Assembly: GCA_030848705.1 (NCBI GenBank)
Contig: CM061236.1
Location: forward strand, 64,995,481-65,059,480
DNA length: 64,000 nt
From: Heracleum sosnowskyi
Taxonomy: Eukaryota; Streptophyta; Magnoliopsida; Apiales; Apiaceae
Reading direction: 5' to 3'
Each line of letters begins with the position of its first letter. Position 1 is the first letter of the stretch. This document shows, one piece after another, positions 21,256 to 33,161 of this stretch. The notes under the pieces are model-generated. The model was not told the DNA's origin and searched no databases. It was given only the letters and a program-made list of their open reading frames with translations. A program made the position numbers and the translations under genes.

Positions 21256-22584
21256 TGAAAGGCATATGTCTAGTCCTATTTGTAAACACCGAGGATTCTA
21301 CTCAACTTTAATTAAGATGTAATAAGTAAATAATAAAAATCATATGTCACAGGAATCTCAGAAGATTATATCTGTCAAAGAATGAAGATTAAAGTCATCT
21401 ACAGACTTGAAGTGATTCTACATTGAAAGAAGCTCAATTTATTGATCAAGCCTCAATGAAGTATTCAAGCTCAGTGGATTTATTAAAGTGACGGAGATTT
21501 CAAGTGGTGACAGAAAAAGATACTGGTTACGGAGTTCTTGAATGAGAAGGAAGTGAATCACTGCTTAAAGTCAAATTGATAAAGAACAGACATTGTCGTT
21601 AGTCACTCATGAACCAGACAGTGCATCGGGTGTCAACGTACTATTGTGTTTGTTATTTATCTAAGTTTTAAGTGATTCTGGAATTAATTGAGAAGGCAAC
21701 TAATTCTATTTATTTTCTTATAAATAATTAATATTATTAAGTATATTATTTATTAAATTAATTCTGCAAAGAATTAATTTAATACATAATTTATTTAGTT
21801 AATTATTTAAATTAGAATAAAAATGAACTAGGAAGACTTAGATTTAAACTAGGAAGACTTTGTTTTTTAAACTAGGAAGACTCACAAGTGAGTCTTCCCG
21901 ATTGTCTTCCTAGAGCAAATCTCAGTCTTCCCGATTGTCTTCCATGTACAATGTTTGTTTTCCCGATAGTCTTCCAAGGCCAAAATCATTGTATTCCTGC
22001 AAGTCTTCCAAGGTTTAATTCATTTCTGTTGAAAGTGGATGGCACGTGAAGGATTTAAAAAGAAATTCAAGTGATATAAATACAAGGCAGTGGACTTAAA
22101 GAAAAACACAGATCATTACATTCATACAGAAGCAAAAAGGCACAGCAACAAATATTTTCATTTCTCTGTCTTTACTTCTTCCTCAACTGCAAAGCATTAA
22201 CTTTCTTCAGGAGAATTAATTCTTGTTTGGTTCATAACATTTAATTCATAGGAACTGATTCTCTTGTACTGCTTTAGTTTTCTAGCGGATCACAATCCCT
22301 AGATTTTATATCGAACTACTTTTTAGTATTCGATCCTTTTTATTACAAAAATAGATAAATTCATGTCGAATTTATTCTAGATTTGTTTTATCAAGTTCTT
22401 TGTAATCAGTGATCAGAATTGTAACACCCTTCAAGTTTAATAGAGTTTTATTTAACTTGAATATTGTTTCAGTTTTATTCCGCACTAATTTGTTCTAAAC
22501 AGTTAAATCATTTAAAGGACAAATTCGATAAAACGGTATAGTTTGTATTCAACCCCCCTTCTACAAACTTATCAGGACCTAACA
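21256..22584 (+). repeat. 5' LTR of the SIRE-type element
   Basis: 1329 bp. A TATA-like GATATAAATAC lies near 22074. 21825-22020 carries several copies of ACTAGGAAGACT and its reverse-complement-type partner GTCTTCCCGATTGTCTTCC, which can pair with each other. The same motifs recur between pol and the third ORF (28600-28860). Confidence 0.95.
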
Positions 22585-22586
22585 AT

Positions 22587-22599
22587 TGGTATCAGAGCC
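22587..22599 (+). other. Primer-binding site (initiator tRNA-Met type)
   Basis: TGGTATCAGAGCC, two bases after the 5' LTR, complementary to the 3' end of plant initiator tRNA-Met, the usual primer of copia elements. This is a primer site and not a tRNA gene. Confidence 0.93.
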
Positions 22600-22690
22600 T
22601 TTTGATTGATATACAAATCAAAGATCCAATTGTTTTAAGATTTTTCTTTTAAACTCTGATTTTTTATCTTATTCCTAAAAATCTCAAAAG

Positions 22691-24930
22691 ATGTCTACTA
22701 CACAGAAAGTTGGTACTGTCAAAATCCCAATGTTCAGCAAGGAGCATTATCCAATGTGGAAGAAGAAAATGCTTCTATTTCTTAAGGTTGCAAATCCTAA
22801 ATACATTGATGTGCTGAAGAACGGTCCCAAAGTCCCTATGATTATTGAGGGAGAACTCATTGAGAATAATGTTGTGACTAGGGCTGCTAGAATGTACCCT
22901 AAAGATGCCAAGGATTACACTCCTGATGAGAAAGAGGATGTTACCTTGGATTCCTGTCTTCAGTTGATCCTTATTGATTGTCTTGATCCAATCATGCATA
23001 ATCATGTTCTCAATTGTGATACTGCTAAACACATTTGGGCAACTATAGAGATAATCAATGAGGGGACAGAGGAAGTTAGGGAGAATATGCTGGAAATTCT
23101 CACCTCACAATATGAGCATTTCAGATCAAACCCTGGTGAAGGTATCTCTCAGGTTTTTGAGAGATATAACAAATTAATCAATGATCTGAATCTCAATGGG
23201 AAGCACTACACCAACAAGGAGATTAACAAGAAGTTCCTTCTTACACTTCCACCTCATTTGGAGCACAAAATTTCTGCCATTAGAGAAGCAAGAGATATGA
23301 ATGAGATTGCTTTGGAGAGATTGTATGGTGTTCTGAAGACCTATGAGCTGGAGCAGATTCAACAAAGGGAGCTGTATGGAACTGGGAAGATTGTTAGTAC
23401 TTCTACTGCACTGGCTGCTGAAGTCCCACAGAAACTGGAAGTGAAGGCTGTTCAACCTTCCAGTTCTAACATGAATGTTATTGATGCTGAATATGGATTA
23501 ACATCCATTGATCAATCTGGTGGTGACTTCTATTCTTTAGAAGAACTTGATCAGCCAGAGGATGGTGATTTGGCTTTGATAGTCAGGAAGTTTGGGAAGT
23601 TCAGATTCAAGAGGAATCCCAATCTTAAGTTCAGGCCCAGATTTCAGAGAGGTGGATCTTCCTCTTCAAGTGGCTCAAGGGGTGGCTACAAAACTGGAAC
23701 TGTGGAAAGGAGCACAATCAGATGCTATAATTGCAATGAGTTGGGTCACTTTGCTACTGAATGCAGAAAGCCAAAGCAAGTGACTAGAAACACATTTGAT
23801 TCTAGCAAGAAGAACAAGATTGGGAAAGCTTATGTTGCTGAAGGAAAGAGTTGGGATGACACTGACAGTGATGAAGAAGCAGGTGAGATTGGGAACCTTG
23901 CTTTAGTGGCTAAAGAGGCAAGCACTTCATCTGCACACATGTCAGAGGTAAAGTTTACTGATACTGAAATGATTCGTCATCTTGGTGGCACCTTAGAATG
24001 TGCTCGCACTGAAAATGATAGAATAATTCTTTTAAACACAAATCTTGAAAATGAGATAAAAGAATTAAAACTAGTGCATGTTAATCAGGATGAACTTGTT
24101 GAGAAAATGGCTTTTCTTGAGAATAGGGTTAAATGTTATATTCAACTGGAAACCATTCTTAAGAAAGAGATTAGTGAGCTGAAGACTAAAGCTAATGCCT
24201 ATTTTAGCTCTTGTAAGACGGCTAAAGAGATTCTCAATAAACAAGCTATTGGTAATCATGTCAGTATAGGTTATGGTTATAATGAGGCCATTGGATTGCT
24301 TGGAATTAATTCCCTTGTAGAGTCAGATCTGAAGGAAGGGGTGTTCCATATGTGCTTAAGGGTATTGAAACACCCTTCTGTAAGGAGTCCGAAGCAGAAC
24401 CTCTGAATGAAGACTCTATCATCATTGCAGAGGAGATTCGTGAAGAAGATATTGCTTTGGAAGTTGAACAATCCAAAAAGTGTATATCTGATATTCCAGT
24501 CAAAGTTGCTACAACTAAAAAGACTAAATCAGATATCCATAAGTTGGATCAAAACAACTGTAGAACTAACATGCCTGCTGTTAATTCTTCTCATAAAGCA
24601 TGTGGTGTGAGTAATTGCATGTCTTGTGCTTTTAATGTTATGTATGCTTTCTTTAATAAAAAGCATGTATCTAGTGATAAGACTGCTCCACGTCAACATG
24701 TTAATAATAAGAAGCATGTTAAAGCAAAGACTACTAGTCCTCCTCAGACTAGAGTGGATTCATTTATCCCTAAGCCTACTCAGAAATGTGTTAAGGCTGG
24801 CTATAAATGGAAACGCTCTTATGTGAAAGAGGTTGAAGTAGTTTTAGTTAAAAATGTTGTTTTGCCTGACAAAGGCCAATTCTTTAAGTATGCCGGACCC
24901 AATCAAGTGTGGGTTCCGAGGAAGGACTAA
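22691..24930 (+). pseudogene. Gag of the SIRE-type element
   Basis: ATG at 22691 gives MSTTQKVGTVKIPMFSKEHY. UBN2-type capsid region (residues 1-250), Ser/Gly-rich stretch, and the CCHC knuckle CYNCNELGHFATEC near residue 345. A coiled coil follows (DTEMIRHLGGTLECARTEND onwards). A frameshift near 24340 moves the rest into another frame (24346-24930), which ends with NQVWVPRKD and a stop. Gag assembles the particle. The long C-terminal extension after the knuckle is typical of SIRE gag. Confidence 0.88.
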
Positions 24931-26129
24931 TCAATCTAGTATTGCAGGGAGTTAAACAGGTAAGCCGTGTTATATGGGTTCTTGACAGTGGCTGTTCAAG
25001 GCATATGACCGGAGATAGAGCCCTGCTATCAGATTTGGTTGAAAAAGCTAGCCCAGTAGTAACCTTTGGAGATAACAGCAAGGGTATTACGAAAGGATAT
25101 GGCTGTTTGAAGTATGGAAATGTTATCATTGAAGATGTTTCATTTGTGGAAGGTCTGACGTTCAATCTTCTCAGCATCAGTCAGTTCTGTGACAGAGGAT
25201 ATGTTGTTTCCTTTGAAAGAGAGAAGTGTCAAATCCTTCACAAGAAGAATGGAAAGCCTGCTCTTCAAGGAGTAAGGAAAGGTGACTTGTTCATAGCTGA
25301 TCTGAACTCGGGATTCAAAGATGAAGTTAATTGTTTTTATGCTAAAGCTTCATCAGATGATAGTTGGCTATGGCACAAGAAGATGTCTCACCTTAACTTC
25401 AAAACTATGAACTCTTTAGTCAAGAGGGAATTAGTTAGAGGTTTGCCTCAGATGGAATTTACACAGGAAGGACTGTGTGAGGCATGTCAGAAAGGAAAGT
25501 CAAAGAAAGCTTCTCACAAGGGCACTGATACATCATCAATAACTGAACCTCTTCAGCTACTGCACATGGATTTGTTTGGTCCAGTTAATGTGATGTCCAT
25601 GTCAAAGAAACAATATGCACTTGTGATTGTTGATGACTATTCAAAATATACATGGGTTTTATTCCTACATTCCAAGGATGAGACCCCATTCCTGGTGATT
25701 GGCCACATAAAGTTGATTGAGCTGGATTCTAGATTCCCTATTAGAGCCATAAGGTCAGATAATGGTACTGAATTCAAGAATGCCATTCTAAATGACTTTT
25801 GTGCTGATAAAGGAATAACAAGACAGTATTCTGCCCCTAGAACTCCTCAACAAAATGGAGTAGTGGAAAGAAAGAATCGTACATTGATTGAAGCAGCTAG
25901 GACTATGCTAAGTGAGTCCAAACTTCCAACGTACTTTTGGGCTGAAGCAGCGAATACAGCTTGTTATACTCAGAATCGAACTTTAATCAACAAGGACTTA
26001 ATGAAGACTCCGTATGAGATCATGAACAACAAGAAACCAACTGTCAAGTACTTTCATGTATTTGGAGCAAAATGCTTTGTGCTTATAGATGACAATGTTA
26101 AACGTGGCAAGTTTGATGTAAAGGCATAA
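24909..26129 (+). pseudogene. Protease and integrase of the SIRE-type element
   Basis: Protease active site VLDSGCSRHMTGD near 24980. Integrase zinc site HLNFKTMNSLV ... CEACQKGK, then the core acids in HMDLFGPV, RSDNGTEF and TPQQNGVVERKNRT, all present. FHVFGAKCFVL marks the integrase C-terminal part. The frame ends at a TAA (26127-26129) inside GKFDVKA, but homology continues (EAIFVGYSRRSYRVY), so it is a nonsense mutation. Pol starts in a different frame from the end of gag, right after the gag stop. Confidence 0.9.
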
Positions 26130-28182
26130 GAAGCTATTTTTGTTGGATATTCCAGAAGATCTTACAGGGTCTACGTGGTTGGCAGTCACACAGTAAAGGA
26201 AAGTGTCAATGTTACTTTTGATGACACTAAGTTCCCCAGTATCCAAAAAGAAGACTCATCTGAAAAGCTGAAGTTTGATAACTTGCCAGACTCAGAATCA
26301 GATGATGAAGCCCCACCTGAAGTTATTGCTGGTGATGATAATAACAATGATGATAATGATCATGGTGATGGTGGTGGAAACACTAGTAACAATGGAGATA
26401 CCACCAACACTGGAGAAGAATCATCAAGGCAATCAAGCAACAACTCAGGGGGAGCAAATGAAGGATCAACTAGTCACTCATAACATCAAAGTGAATTTCA
26501 AGGTGAATCATCAAGATCAAATCTTCCACGACAGACTGTTTGGAATAGAGCTCATCCTTTTGAGCTGATCATTGGTGATCCAGATGTTGGAGTTAAAACT
26601 AGAAGTGCTTCTCAGAATGAATGTCTTTTCTCAGCATTTCTATCTAAAATGGAGCCAAAGAAAACTGAGGAAGCACTGACTGATCCAGATTGGGTGATTG
26701 CTATGCAAGATGAACTCAATCAATTTGAACAACAGCAAGTCTGGAAGCTGGTACCCAGGCCAAAGAACAAGAAAGTAGTTGGTACTAGATGGGTATACAG
26801 GAACAAGCTAGATGAGGATGGCATAGTCACAAGGAACAAGGCAAGACTGGTTGCACAAGGGTATTCTCAAGCTGAAGGCATTGACTATGATGAAACCTAT
26901 GCACCAGTGGCTAGACTTGAGGCCATCAGGATGTTCTTAGCATTTGCTGCTTACTCCAATTTTAAAGTCTATCAAATGGATGTTAAGAGTGCATTCCTGA
27001 ATGGTGAACTTGATGAAGAAGTGTATGTGGAACAGCCCCCTGGCTTTGAAAATCAGGAGCTGCTGGACTTTGTGTACTTTCTCTTCAAGGCTATCTATGG
27101 TCTCAAACAAGCCCCAAGAAAATGGTATGACACTCTCTGGTTTTCTTTTAGAAAATGGTTTTGTTAGAGGTATCATAGACAAAACTCTTTTTTCAAAGAA
27201 ACATAAAGGTGATATGATATTAGTCCAAGTCTATGTGGATGACATCATATTTCGGTCTACTAATGATGATCTCTGTAAGAGATTTGCTAAGCTAATGCAG
27301 AGTAAGTTTGAAATGAGTATGATGGGTGAGCTGAAGTTCTTTCTTGGATTGCAAGTAAGTCAAAGGACAAATGGTATATTTATTTGTCAATCCAAGTATC
27401 TTAAAGAACTCCTCAAGAAGTATCACATGGAGGATTCAGCATCAGCAAGGACTCCATCTTCAACAGCAATCAAACTTGGAGCTTCTGACAAGTCTATCAA
27501 GGTAGATGTTACAAGCTACAGAGGTATGATTGGCTCCTTACTCTATCTTACTGCTAGTAGACCAGATATTATGTATGCTACATGCTTGTGTGCAAGGTTC
27601 CAAGCGGACCCTAGAGATGTACATCTCGTTGCTGTGAAAAGAATCTTGAGATATCTTAAGGGTACACCTAATCTAGGTATCTGGTACCCTAAAGATTCTG
27701 GTTTTAATCTTGTTGGATATACAGATTCTGATTATGCAGGTAGTGTTGTGGATAGAAAGAGCACCTCTGGGAGTTGTCAATTCCTAGGAGGTAGGTTGAT
27801 TTCCTGGTATAGCAAGAAACAGCAAACAGTTTCCAATTCAACAGCAGAAGCTGAATATATTGCTGCTGGAAGCTGTTGTGCTCAGATCTTATGGATACGG
27901 AATCAATTAAAGGACTATGGCTTTGCATTAGACAAAATTCCCATATTTTGTGATAATACAAGTGCCATAGCAATCTCCAACAACCCTGTGCAGCACTCGA
28001 GAACGAAGCACATTGATATCAGGTATCATTTTATCAGAGAGCATGTCATGAATGGAACTGTGGAGTTACATTTTGTACCCACAGAAGAACAGACTGCAGA
28101 TATATTCACTAAATCTGTTGATGAATCCACATTTATCAAGTTAGTTGGTAAATTGGGTATGTTAAACAGTCTTAGTGATTAA
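26130..28182 (+). pseudogene. RT and RNase H of the SIRE-type element
   Basis: An acidic linker (DDNNNDDNDHGDGG) ends in a stop at 26481-26483, then the same frame continues with RT: WVIAMQDELNQFEQQQVWKL, RLVAQGYSQAEGIDYDET, MDVKSAFLNGEL, YGLKQAPRKWYD. A frameshift near 27135 moves the rest into another frame: YVDDI near 27232, then RNase H with GYTDSDYAGSVVDRKSTSG, STAEAEYIAAGSC, CDNTSAIAI and the end TADIFTKSVDE. The stop at 28180-28182 looks natural. Confidence 0.9.
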
Positions 28183-29411
28183 CAATATCTCTGTCATGTT
28201 TGTTCTTTAAAAATTCATTTTCTCTTGTCATTTAAATGATATTCACTGTCAATTCTCATTTAATAGTACATGCTTGTGTATTTAAATAGCTCTAAATATT
28301 TTATTTTCTTTAAAAATATTTTTCTCATATTTTTTTTAAGTAGAGAAATGTATTTTTATTGAAAATATATTTATTTAGAATTATTTAGGTATTTTTCAGA
28401 TTGTAAATATTGTTGTTTGAATTTTTCTGCAAGTTTATATTAATTTTATGCATTTCTATAATATTCTGCATATTTTTCTAGGATTTATGGAATTTTCTAT
28501 GAATTTTTCTAGGCTTTTATATATTTTTCATGCATTTTTATAAGTTTTTCAGTATTTTTCTGTAAATATTCGAATTAATTCTGCATTTTCCTAAGTCTTC
28601 CCTGTTTTACACTAGGAAGACTATCGGGTAAACAATGTTTTTTTTCATTTTGTTTTTTGTTTTTTGTTTTTTCTATTTAATTTTAAGTCTTTTCCTAAGT
28701 CTTCCCAGTTTTTTTTTAACTAGGAAGACTATCGGGAAGACTTAAATTAATTAGTTTATTTTCTGTTTTTATTTTATTGTTTTTCCGGAAGACTTTCTAA
28801 TTTGTATTAGGAAGACTACCGGGAAGACTATCCTAAGTCTTCCCGATTGTCTTCCCAATACAAATTTTAAAAAAAAAACCGTTCAATATCTTTTCTTTTA
28901 CAGTTATTTTTATTCTATATATATATATACATATACATACTCTGTTCATACAGCATTCCTTATCAGTTTTCTTTAGTGTTTCAAATTCCCCCCTTTCGAT
29001 TTCTTTCAATTCTGCAGAGATCCTTGATCACTTGTGTTCTTTGCTCAAGTTTTAACTTAGCAATACTCTCAGTCACTTATTTCGTATATTAGCACTATAA
29101 GTCGAAACTCTGCCCATTTTTTTCTTTTCTCTCGATTTTTGAGTGTTAATCCTTTAAGTGTGATTGTGTTCTTGATTAAGGGAAAGTACCGTGAGTATTT
29201 ATCTGTGTGTGTCTACTGATTATATTAGTTTCTGTGTGTGTGTTTGAGATTCAATTGCCCATTCATTTCTCTTTTTCAAAGTGTTAAGTTAAAATTTGGT
29301 TAATTTTGATAAAAGTTGAATTTTCTGGATTTTAAGTAATTTTTATTAATTCTAAAAATCCCTAAAATTTTAATTTTATTTTAAGTTAATTAAATTTTGT
29401 GTTTTATAAAA
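28183..29411 (+). other. Spacer between pol and the third ORF with repeated TCTTCC/GGAAGA motifs
   Basis: No ORF. 28590-28860 has alternating AAGTCTTCCC and AGGAAGACTATCGGGAAGAC motifs that match those in both LTRs and can form hairpins. 28915-28940 is a TATA-rich stretch that could act as an internal promoter for the third ORF, and a T/C-rich tract follows. An ORF placed more than 1 kb after pol would need its own RNA or splicing. Confidence 0.6.
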
Positions 29412-32400
29412 ATGGATCCTAATTTTGAACTTGTTTTAAATAATTATGTTGGGTATTTTGATCCGTTAAAATGCAAGGTGGAACGTTTTAGACCGTGGAT
29501 TCAATTTTTAAATAGCGAGACTTGTGTCAGTCATGCTATTTGTGTCAATGCACTTCTTAAGATTGATCCATTAAGGTTTTTGTGTTCAAGTGCTGTTATT
29601 GCTGAAGATTCAAAATCTTTTACTTTCAATATTTTAAACCAGCAATATACAGTTACTTTTGATTTATTCTGTGATGTGTTGCATTTTCCAAAGGACAGGT
29701 TTGATCCCTTACCCACTGATGATGAGTTATCACAGTTCTTTGTGAATATTCATTATCAGGGTCCCTTTCAAATGGTTAAATTGTCCAAAAGTTTTGTTGT
29801 AAGGGAATGGGATCTGTTCTTTGATACTATAGCTAGGGTATTTGGTAATTGCACAAAAACAAACTTTCATTGCATTACCAGTCTTAATCAATATATTGCC
29901 TATGCTATAGTATTTGGTCGTAGATTGAACTTCGCTGAGATTCTGTGGAACCTATCGCTCAACAGGCTTGCTCACTCTAGGAGAGATTCTGATAATGGTG
30001 TGAAAGTAAAGTGTTGGTACCCTCACTTTCTAACTCTTATCATTAATCATCTTCTCACTGCTGAGCAGGTAGAACTGTTTCGAGAAGCAAGATTTGAAAC
30101 CTCTCCAACCACAGACACCAAATTCTACACCAGACTTGATGTCTCATCCAAATTCCTCAATATACCTGTTCTTGTTTCACCATTGATGAGTCAATTCATT
30201 AATCTTCCTATCTTTGGTGAACAAGTTCCCGAACCACATCCAGTTCCACTGCAGGTAGTTATTCCTAACTCTGGTTCTTCTTCTGGTACTTCAATTGAAA
30301 CCCAAGTGGTTGTTAGGGCTGACCCAGAGATTGTAGAACCACAGTCTCTGACCCATGTCATAGAGCCATACAGATAGTCAAACACTTCTGATACACAACC
30401 TGAGCCTAATATTCAAACCAGTTCAAGAAGGGTTAGTAATATAGCTGAAATGAGTGTTCCCACAGCTCTGTCTCCACCCTTAAAGAAAAGAAAAACCTAT
30501 AGGGAGACAACTGTAAGCCCATCTGTATCCTCTCAAAAGGATATGGACATTGATATGGCCACTACACAGTCTCTGGAGACATCCTCTCATAAGGGTGGAT
30601 CTATTGAAATTCGCCATCGGGCCATGGCATCTTGTACTGAGTCAAGCACTCTCCCATTACTCACAATGGGAGAAGATTTCCATATAGATGACACTCAGGA
30701 CACCATGTCAGGAGAGCACTTTACTTTTGATTTTGATACAGTGCCTACCATAGTTACGGTAGAAGTGCCTTCACAGGCATCTGAGGGAAAATCTGATTCT
30801 TCGCCAACTCAAATAGAATCATTTTCTCCCCTCCCAGAGGGAACGTCTCTGGCTCCCCTAAGGGATTTTCCACTCGCAGTTTTTACTGGAGAAAGTGGAA
30901 GGCAACCTGATGAGTCTGTCCCTGAAGCAATTCAGTATACAATGTCAAATATTTTGACAGACTCACTCAGGGATCGGGAATTGCGAACTCCCATTGCACC
31001 ACCACTGACCTCTCTTGAAGGGGCTAGGGTGATTTTTCATGCAGGTACATCTTCTGAAAATCTTGAAAGACAGTTAGTGGTGAGAGATATGAATCAAACA
31101 CCGAGTGAAACACAAGCACGTGAGTTGAGTGAAACACCACTGAGAGCAATTGAAGTGAGTGCACACACTGACACAAACACTGCTTTGTTATTGAACCAGC
31201 TAGCTGATCTACAAAGGAAGTTACAAGAAACCCAGGCTGAGAACAATCTTCTGAAAGCACAAGTGGTTGCACAATCTACCACCTCTGTATCAAATCAGCT
31301 GGGTACTGTGAAAGATGACCTGGAAGGATTGAAGAATAATCTACTCCCGAGGCTGAATTCAATCCAACAATCTCAAGTACTGGTGGCTTCAGACATCTCT
31401 GATCTTACAACGTCAAATGCTCATATATCGGAGAGTGTCAAGGAGATTCTGCTATTTCTACCAAGGTGGACTTTATTCTGCAAACATCTGATGAAAACCA
31501 GAGGTTTAATGAAGAAAGGATGTCTAAGTTAGAAGGAGGAATGGAGCATCTTAATGAAGGGATGAAGCACCTATACTATATGATCAAGCATTCACATCAA
31601 CCTACTGAAGAGCAAAGAACATTCTTTGAGGGAGATGATGATGAGGATGATGATGATGATGAAGGAGGAGATGGAAGAGAAAGAGGAGAAATAAGGAGAA
31701 CATCTGAGGTGAATCCTAGGGCTTCCACAGCTCAAACTGTAGAGGATTCCTCAACTAAGGGGGAGAAGGAGAAGAAAGGAGAAGATAAAGAAGCTGGAGG
31801 AGCTTCTGGAAAGGTAAACAATCAATGGAGGAGTCTGCTTTTGATGATGCCTACTACTACCACGGTGAACAGGATGACTTCCACTTTGACACATCTGGTG
31901 ATCTGGAGAAGACCATACCTGAAGAAACTTTTGGTGAGGAGGAGGTTGAGGAGGCAGCCAATTTTGATGATTGGGAAGATGAAGCTGAATTATATACACC
32001 TGACCCTTTGTTTCAAAAGGAGTTGAAGAAACAGCAAGCAGAGCTAAGGAGAAAGGAGGATGAGAATGCCAAGGTCTCCGACATCATATCTCAGAAGCTA
32101 AAAATTCAAAAGGCTGAACATGAAGACAAACAACGTCTTCATAGTATTCATGTCAAAGAAAGGAGATTGGATGTGAGGATGAAGCAAGGAAGCAAGTGGG
32201 ATAAAACAAGGGAGATGTTTGATATCCCTCAGAGAGGCACAAACAATGATGCTACTTTTCTGAAGCTGCTTGAGAAGATCAGAACGGTTAATCCAGACAA
32301 CTCATTATATATGAAGGCATTGAAGGAAGATATCCTAAGGATTACGTCTGCATTTGATCAAGTGAGGCAAGAACTGTTCATTTATGTCTCAAGTGCTCTT

Positions 32401-32898
32401 GAAGGGTCATTCACCATTTCTCTTGACCTCCTACAAAGAAGATCTCTCTCTGAATTGTGGATTCTTATGAGTAAGGTAAAGAGATCTTCTTGCTTGAACG
32501 AGCTTCTGTATGACCGGCTGAGAGATTCTGCTATGAAGGCCAGCCCTCAAGTTGTACATTTTCCTTATGAAGTCAAAATCTATAGAGGTACAACTTTGGA
32601 GACTGTAAGGCTGGATCCTGATTCTTTGAAGCTACAGACTGCAATGCAACTGGTGAAGTTGGAGAATCTTCTGAGAACATCTGGGTTTGCTACTGTAGAA
32701 AAGTCTGAAGTTGCTGATATGATTTCAGACTATTGCACGGAGAAAGTACCAAGGTATGCTCAGATGAAGAACAGATTGAAGAAGATCACCAATCAACCAG
32801 TAATGCCAAGTGGTGTGGTTTCTGAAAGTGATCGTGTCCTTGACAAAGATCTTCTAGTCACCTTGGCAGAAGTTGAAGAAGGTGAAATTAGAGACTAA
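29412..32898 (+). pseudogene. Third ORF of the SIRE-type element (about 1160 codons if unbroken), env-position protein
   Basis: ATG at 29412 gives MDPNFELVLNNYVGYF. The N-terminal 300 residues look globular (LFCDVLHFPKDRFDPL, LNQYIAYAIVFGRRLNFAEI), resembling a plant transposon-associated domain often seen in large plant elements. Then come a Ser/Thr/Pro-rich region, a coiled coil (LLNQLADLQRKLQETQAENN), an Asp/Glu run near 31640, a second coiled coil and a helical C-terminus. Breaks are a TAG at 30375, a frameshift near 31450 and one near 31815. No signal peptide or membrane segment is visible, so an envelope role is not supported by this copy. Position matches the env-like gene of sireviruses. 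Confidence 0.7.
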
Positions 32899-33161
32899 AG
32901 GCATGATGTAGTTAGCTCAATTTGTAAATGTTATATCTTTAGAGCTAGGTAAATCAAGATAGGGAAATTTATCATTTGTTCAGGCTAGAGGAACATCTAT
33001 CTTGTATTTATCTTTATTGTTTGAATCTGGAATTTGTTATATTTAATCCAGAACTTTTTAATATTTGCTTGGCTCTTAAAAGTCTTATCTTTTCTTGTTT
33101 TAGTTGAGTTATCCTCTAGAGTATTTGGTTGTTATTGTCTAACAAACAAATAGGGGGAGAT
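32899..33161 (+). other. 3' untranslated region and polypurine tract of the SIRE-type element
   Basis: AT-rich, no ORF. AGGGGGAGAT ends at 33161, directly before the 3' LTR, and would prime plus-strand synthesis. Confidence 0.85.

Noticed and set aside
22587..22599. tRNA gene fragment
   Set aside because: TGGTATCAGAGCC is the primer-binding site next to an LTR; no cloverleaf surrounds it. The same holds for 58729-58740.
29412..32898. Calling the SIRE third ORF an envelope glycoprotein
   Set aside because: No signal peptide, membrane segment or furin-like site is visible; only the genomic position suggests env.
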